From Brugia malayi (Eukaryota; Nematoda; Chromadorea; Rhabditida; Onchocercidae): a stretch of 64,000 bases of DNA. The translations under genes were made by a program, and so were the position numbers. Numbering within the stretch: position 1 is the stretch's first letter; each line of letters opens with the position of its first letter. The notes beneath the pieces are model-generated. The model saw only the letters and a program-made list of their open reading frames with translations. It had not been told where the DNA came from and ran no database searches. This document shows positions 60,840-64,000 of this stretch, one piece after another. The stretch is taken from the NCBI RefSeq assembly GCF_000002995.4, contig NW_025062476.1:1917001-1981000 (forward strand). Direction: 5' to 3'.

Positions 60840-62640
60840 TATTTACCTGTATAAATTAATATCAATTAAAGTTAATTACAATTTATTCCTATTTAATTAA
60901 ATTCAAATCTTATTGATAAAATAAAAAATTATTTAATTTTTCATTTGTTTTAAACATTTTGTAATAATAACAATTGTATTGTTATATGTTAAGATAAATC
61001 ATTCATTTTTCTTATCTTTTTAACTTTTTAATGATACTTATTGAAAAAAAAAGCTTTTAAATTTGATTGTATTTAAATTAATCAGTTTGTAAATTTAAAA
61101 TTTTAATACTTTCTAGAAATACCGCTGAAAAATGCGTTCCAATTATAAACAATTACTTTCTATGAATAATATTTTATACTAACTTTTTTTTTTTTAAAAA
61201 AAAAATTATTGCACTTTTATTTGCCATTTGTATATTGTTTCCATAATTTAAAATCAAACTTAAAAATTTTTGATAAATTTGCTTTCATATGGCAATTTAA
61301 ATTTATAAAATCATTCATCACTTTCACATAATTCTAATAACCTAAAACAGCGATAACCAATGATTTAATTAAAATTCTTATCATAACATAAACTTTCATA
61401 CAGCACTGATTTTCAGTTTAAATAAAAATTCTAATAATTTGAATCATACATTTATATTGTCACATTAATACAGCATTTGTTGACATAATTGAAAAAAGTA
61501 AAAATTAACAGATTAATTTTTTATTTTTTGAAAATTAATAGAAAATTAACTTTTGAAAAATTAACAGATCAATTTTTTATTTTTGAAAAATTAACAGAAA
61601 TTTTTTTTTTCTTTTTTTGAAAAATTAACAGAAAATTAACAGATGAACAAAAGTAAAACAGATTAATTTTAAAGTTTCAGTTACAAGAAAGATAACTATT
61701 AATCAAAAATTAAAATTTATTTGATCAAAATTATAATCAATGATGATTCATCACATCTAGCTTTTTAGAAGTATCCATTCATCGAAAAAGTAAAGTTTGA
61801 AGATAAAAAATTCAATTTTTAGATTTTATTTTATTTTTTATTTAAAAATATATTTTAAAAATTTAAAAATCACTGAAGAAATATTTTGATTTCATCAATT
61901 CTCATTTTCTGATTGATCATTTTCTAACTCATTGTTTTTATTGATTATTAGAAAATGTAAAAAGGAAGTACTTAAATACAAATTTAAATTTATCAATTTT
62001 AAATTACAATCTATCAACCATTACAGAAGATAACAAAAAAAAACAGAGATTAGTTAAATTCTTCTTGTTAAGAAGTGTCACAGAATTTAAATTTATGTCA
62101 ATGAAATTCACTTCTTTGTTTATTTCATATTATCATTATAATTGAAGCAAAAAATTTCACTAAATTATTCGATAAAAATTCACAAAAAGTTAAATAAAAA
62201 TTTCCAAAACAACTAACTAAACAAAATTATAAGTATTTAAATAATACAATTAATAGAAAATCAATTTAAATTTCAACATCTGAGTGTTTTTTTTAAGTCC
62301 CAAAAAAAAAAAAAAAAACCAAAAATCACTGAACAATTTTTATTAAATCTCAAAATAAATCAATGACATCTTTTTTTTTTTTTTTTTAAGCATAAAATAA
62401 ATAAATAAATAAATGGTATTAAAACATATGCAAATAAAAATATAAAGTATGAAAAAGTTTTTTTTTTTTTTTTTCTTATGAAACTAACATTTAACAAATT
62501 TAATAATGAAACAATTATCAAATTTATCAATTACTTTAGTCAAATTCATGAAGAAAAATAATTAAATGACAATAACAGAATAAAGCTAAAAAGCAAAAAC
62601 AAAAAAAAAAAAAATTGTTATATAATTCAAAAGATAATAA
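60840..62640. other. AT-rich intergenic stretch
   Basis: No gene seen. A short family of GAAAAATTAACAGA phrases recurs between about 61500 and 61660, and long A and T runs are common. Confidence 0.6.
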
Positions 62641-62663
62641 TTCAAATGGTATAGCATTAAGAA

Positions 62664-62943
62664 ACAATGCTAATGATAATACTAATAATGGTTATGATGA
62701 TAATAATGATAAATGATAAAGAAAACAATGCTAATGATAATACTAACAATGGTTATGATGATAATAATGATAAAGAAAACAATGCTAATGATAATGCTAA
62801 CAATGGTTATGATGATAATAATGATAAAGAAAACAATGCTAATGATAATACTAACAGTGGTTATGATGATAATAATGATAAAGAAAACAATGCTAATGAT
62901 AATACTAACAGTGGTTATGATGATAATAATGATAAATGATAAC
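62664..62943. repeat. 54-bp minisatellite, about five copies
   Basis: Unit AAAGAAAACAATGCTAATGA with ACTAACAATGGTTATGATGA and TAATAATGAT. Because 54 is a multiple of three and the unit lacks stops in several phases, repeated frames are open on both strands (for example KENNANDNTNNGYDDN on plus and IIIIIITTVS on minus). The frame has no gene context. Confidence 0.94.
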
Positions 62944-64000
62944 GAAAACAATGATAAAACAATGATAATGATTATCAGTGATATAAATTGACATAATAAT
63001 TTGAATAATTGTAATGATATATAATAACTGTTCAGAAATGGTAAAAAGCGAAAGAGAAGATGAAGAGAAATGTTTTCAGTTTGGTATTTGAAGAAGAGTA
63101 ATTGGCGTAATAGCATGAAAAATGTTTTGTTAATTTCAACGTCAACCAAATTAAAACATGATTTTTGAGAAGATGCCATATAACCCTTACAAAGTACATT
63201 CATAACATTTGAAAATTTTACAACAGAACGAAACGAACTTTTTCGTATGATCACATTTCATGTTTGCTTTAGAATTATTTGATAACAAGTTTGAATTATC
63301 ACTAAAATAAAGTTCTACAAAAGTACAAAATACAATTTTAAAAAAATTAGGAAGAAAAGATTTATTACATTGTTATCGTTGTCGTCGTTGTTGTCGCCGT
63401 TGTCGTTCGATATTATATCAATAAGAAATTTTGTTCCAAAAACTTTTCCTTTTTTTTTTTAATATTATTATAAATAATCTGATTGTCAAATATTTTTATA
63501 ATTTAAAAAAAAAAAAAAAAAATGTTTGAGTTTTTTTTATTGGAATTTTGTAGTTTATTTACTGAATAACTACAATTATAGTAATTTGTCAATTTTACTT
63601 TATAGTTTAACTCTTTGAATATGTATATATTTTCTTTTAAAACATTCTTTGTAATTAATTTTAATGCTTAGAATTAATTTTAATTAAATTTTAATTTCAA
63701 TGCAAATTTATTCAGCAGCTAAAAAGTATATTATGGTTGTAAAAATTTATGCCAATAAAATAGGAAATATTAAAATGAGCCAAGTTTAAGTCTAATATAG
63801 CTATGGTACTTTATATTTCAGTAAAGTACCATATTCAATTTCAATTTTTAAAAATCGATGTAATTTGGAAAAAATGATCGTTTTCTCGAATTATCTCAAA
63901 TTTTTATTTATTAATGAGTAATGTTATCTGTTCATTTGCATCATTTTCAAAATTTATTTAATTGCTATGTGATTTATTATTAAAAAGTTTACGCTGATAT
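62944..64000. other. Right-end AT-rich stretch
   Basis: No gene recognised. It includes a GTT/GTC/GCC triplet run at 63370-63412 and a small inverted match (GGTACTTTA and TAAAGTACC near 63805-63831). Confidence 0.6.

Noticed and set aside
62667..63254. Asn/Asp-rich plus frame and Ile-rich 190-residue minus frame
   Set aside because: Minisatellite artefacts in several phases.
1..64000. CRISPR arrays, rRNA, transposase or reverse-transcriptase genes
   Set aside because: Repeats are minisatellites without unique spacers, and I saw no transposase, RT or rRNA-like sequence. tRNA genes could be missed by eye.

Overview
The window is very AT-rich eukaryotic DNA with long poly-A/poly-T runs, many minisatellites and genes split into many small exons. 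Splice acceptors are mostly TTTCAG/TTTTAG-like. This, the gene families present and a tight same-strand gene cluster fit a metazoan, most likely a nematode. An AT-rich spirurid or filaria-like worm is my guess; that placement is inference. Exon models below were built by hand from splice sites and reading phase. I recognised families from memory of their conserved motifs; no search was run.

Layout. 1-2.7 kb: a near-identical second copy of the 3' end of the PPP4R4 gene that lies at 20.5-28.6 kb. 4.7-8.3 kb (-): a complete secreted S28-family serine carboxypeptidase, with a decayed exon of a second S28 gene at about 9.5 kb. 11.2-13.1 kb: a degenerate array built around GCATGC in an 8-kb gene-poor stretch. 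16.4-17.8 kb (-): a C2H2-type zinc-finger protein, followed by local duplications up to 19.5 kb. 20.5-28.6 kb (-): PPP4R4, a HEAT-repeat regulatory subunit of protein phosphatase 4. 32.4-41.4 kb (+): tuberin (TSC2), the Rheb GTPase-activating subunit, preceded by an 18-bp minisatellite. 42.4-52.3 kb (-): four genes in a row that may form an operon: RCL1 (18S rRNA processing), an unrecognised 228-residue protein, RNASEH2C and a torsin AAA+ ATPase. 53.1-54.7 kb (+): a small basic protein with two possible last exons. 57.9-60.8 kb (-): two related small cysteine-rich proteins, one clearly secreted, with minisatellites beside or inside them. The rest to 64 kb is AT-rich with one more minisatellite.

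Main points: a tuberin gene, notable because C. elegans lacks TSC1/TSC2; a duplicated PPP4R4 tail 19.6 kb from its parent; a relict S28 exon; the GCATGC array; and a candidate RCL1-RNASEH2C-torsin operon. The genes do not form one pathway. Tuberin (growth signalling), PPP4R4 (phosphatase targeting) and RCL1 (ribosome biogenesis) are neighbours with no functional link visible in the sequence.
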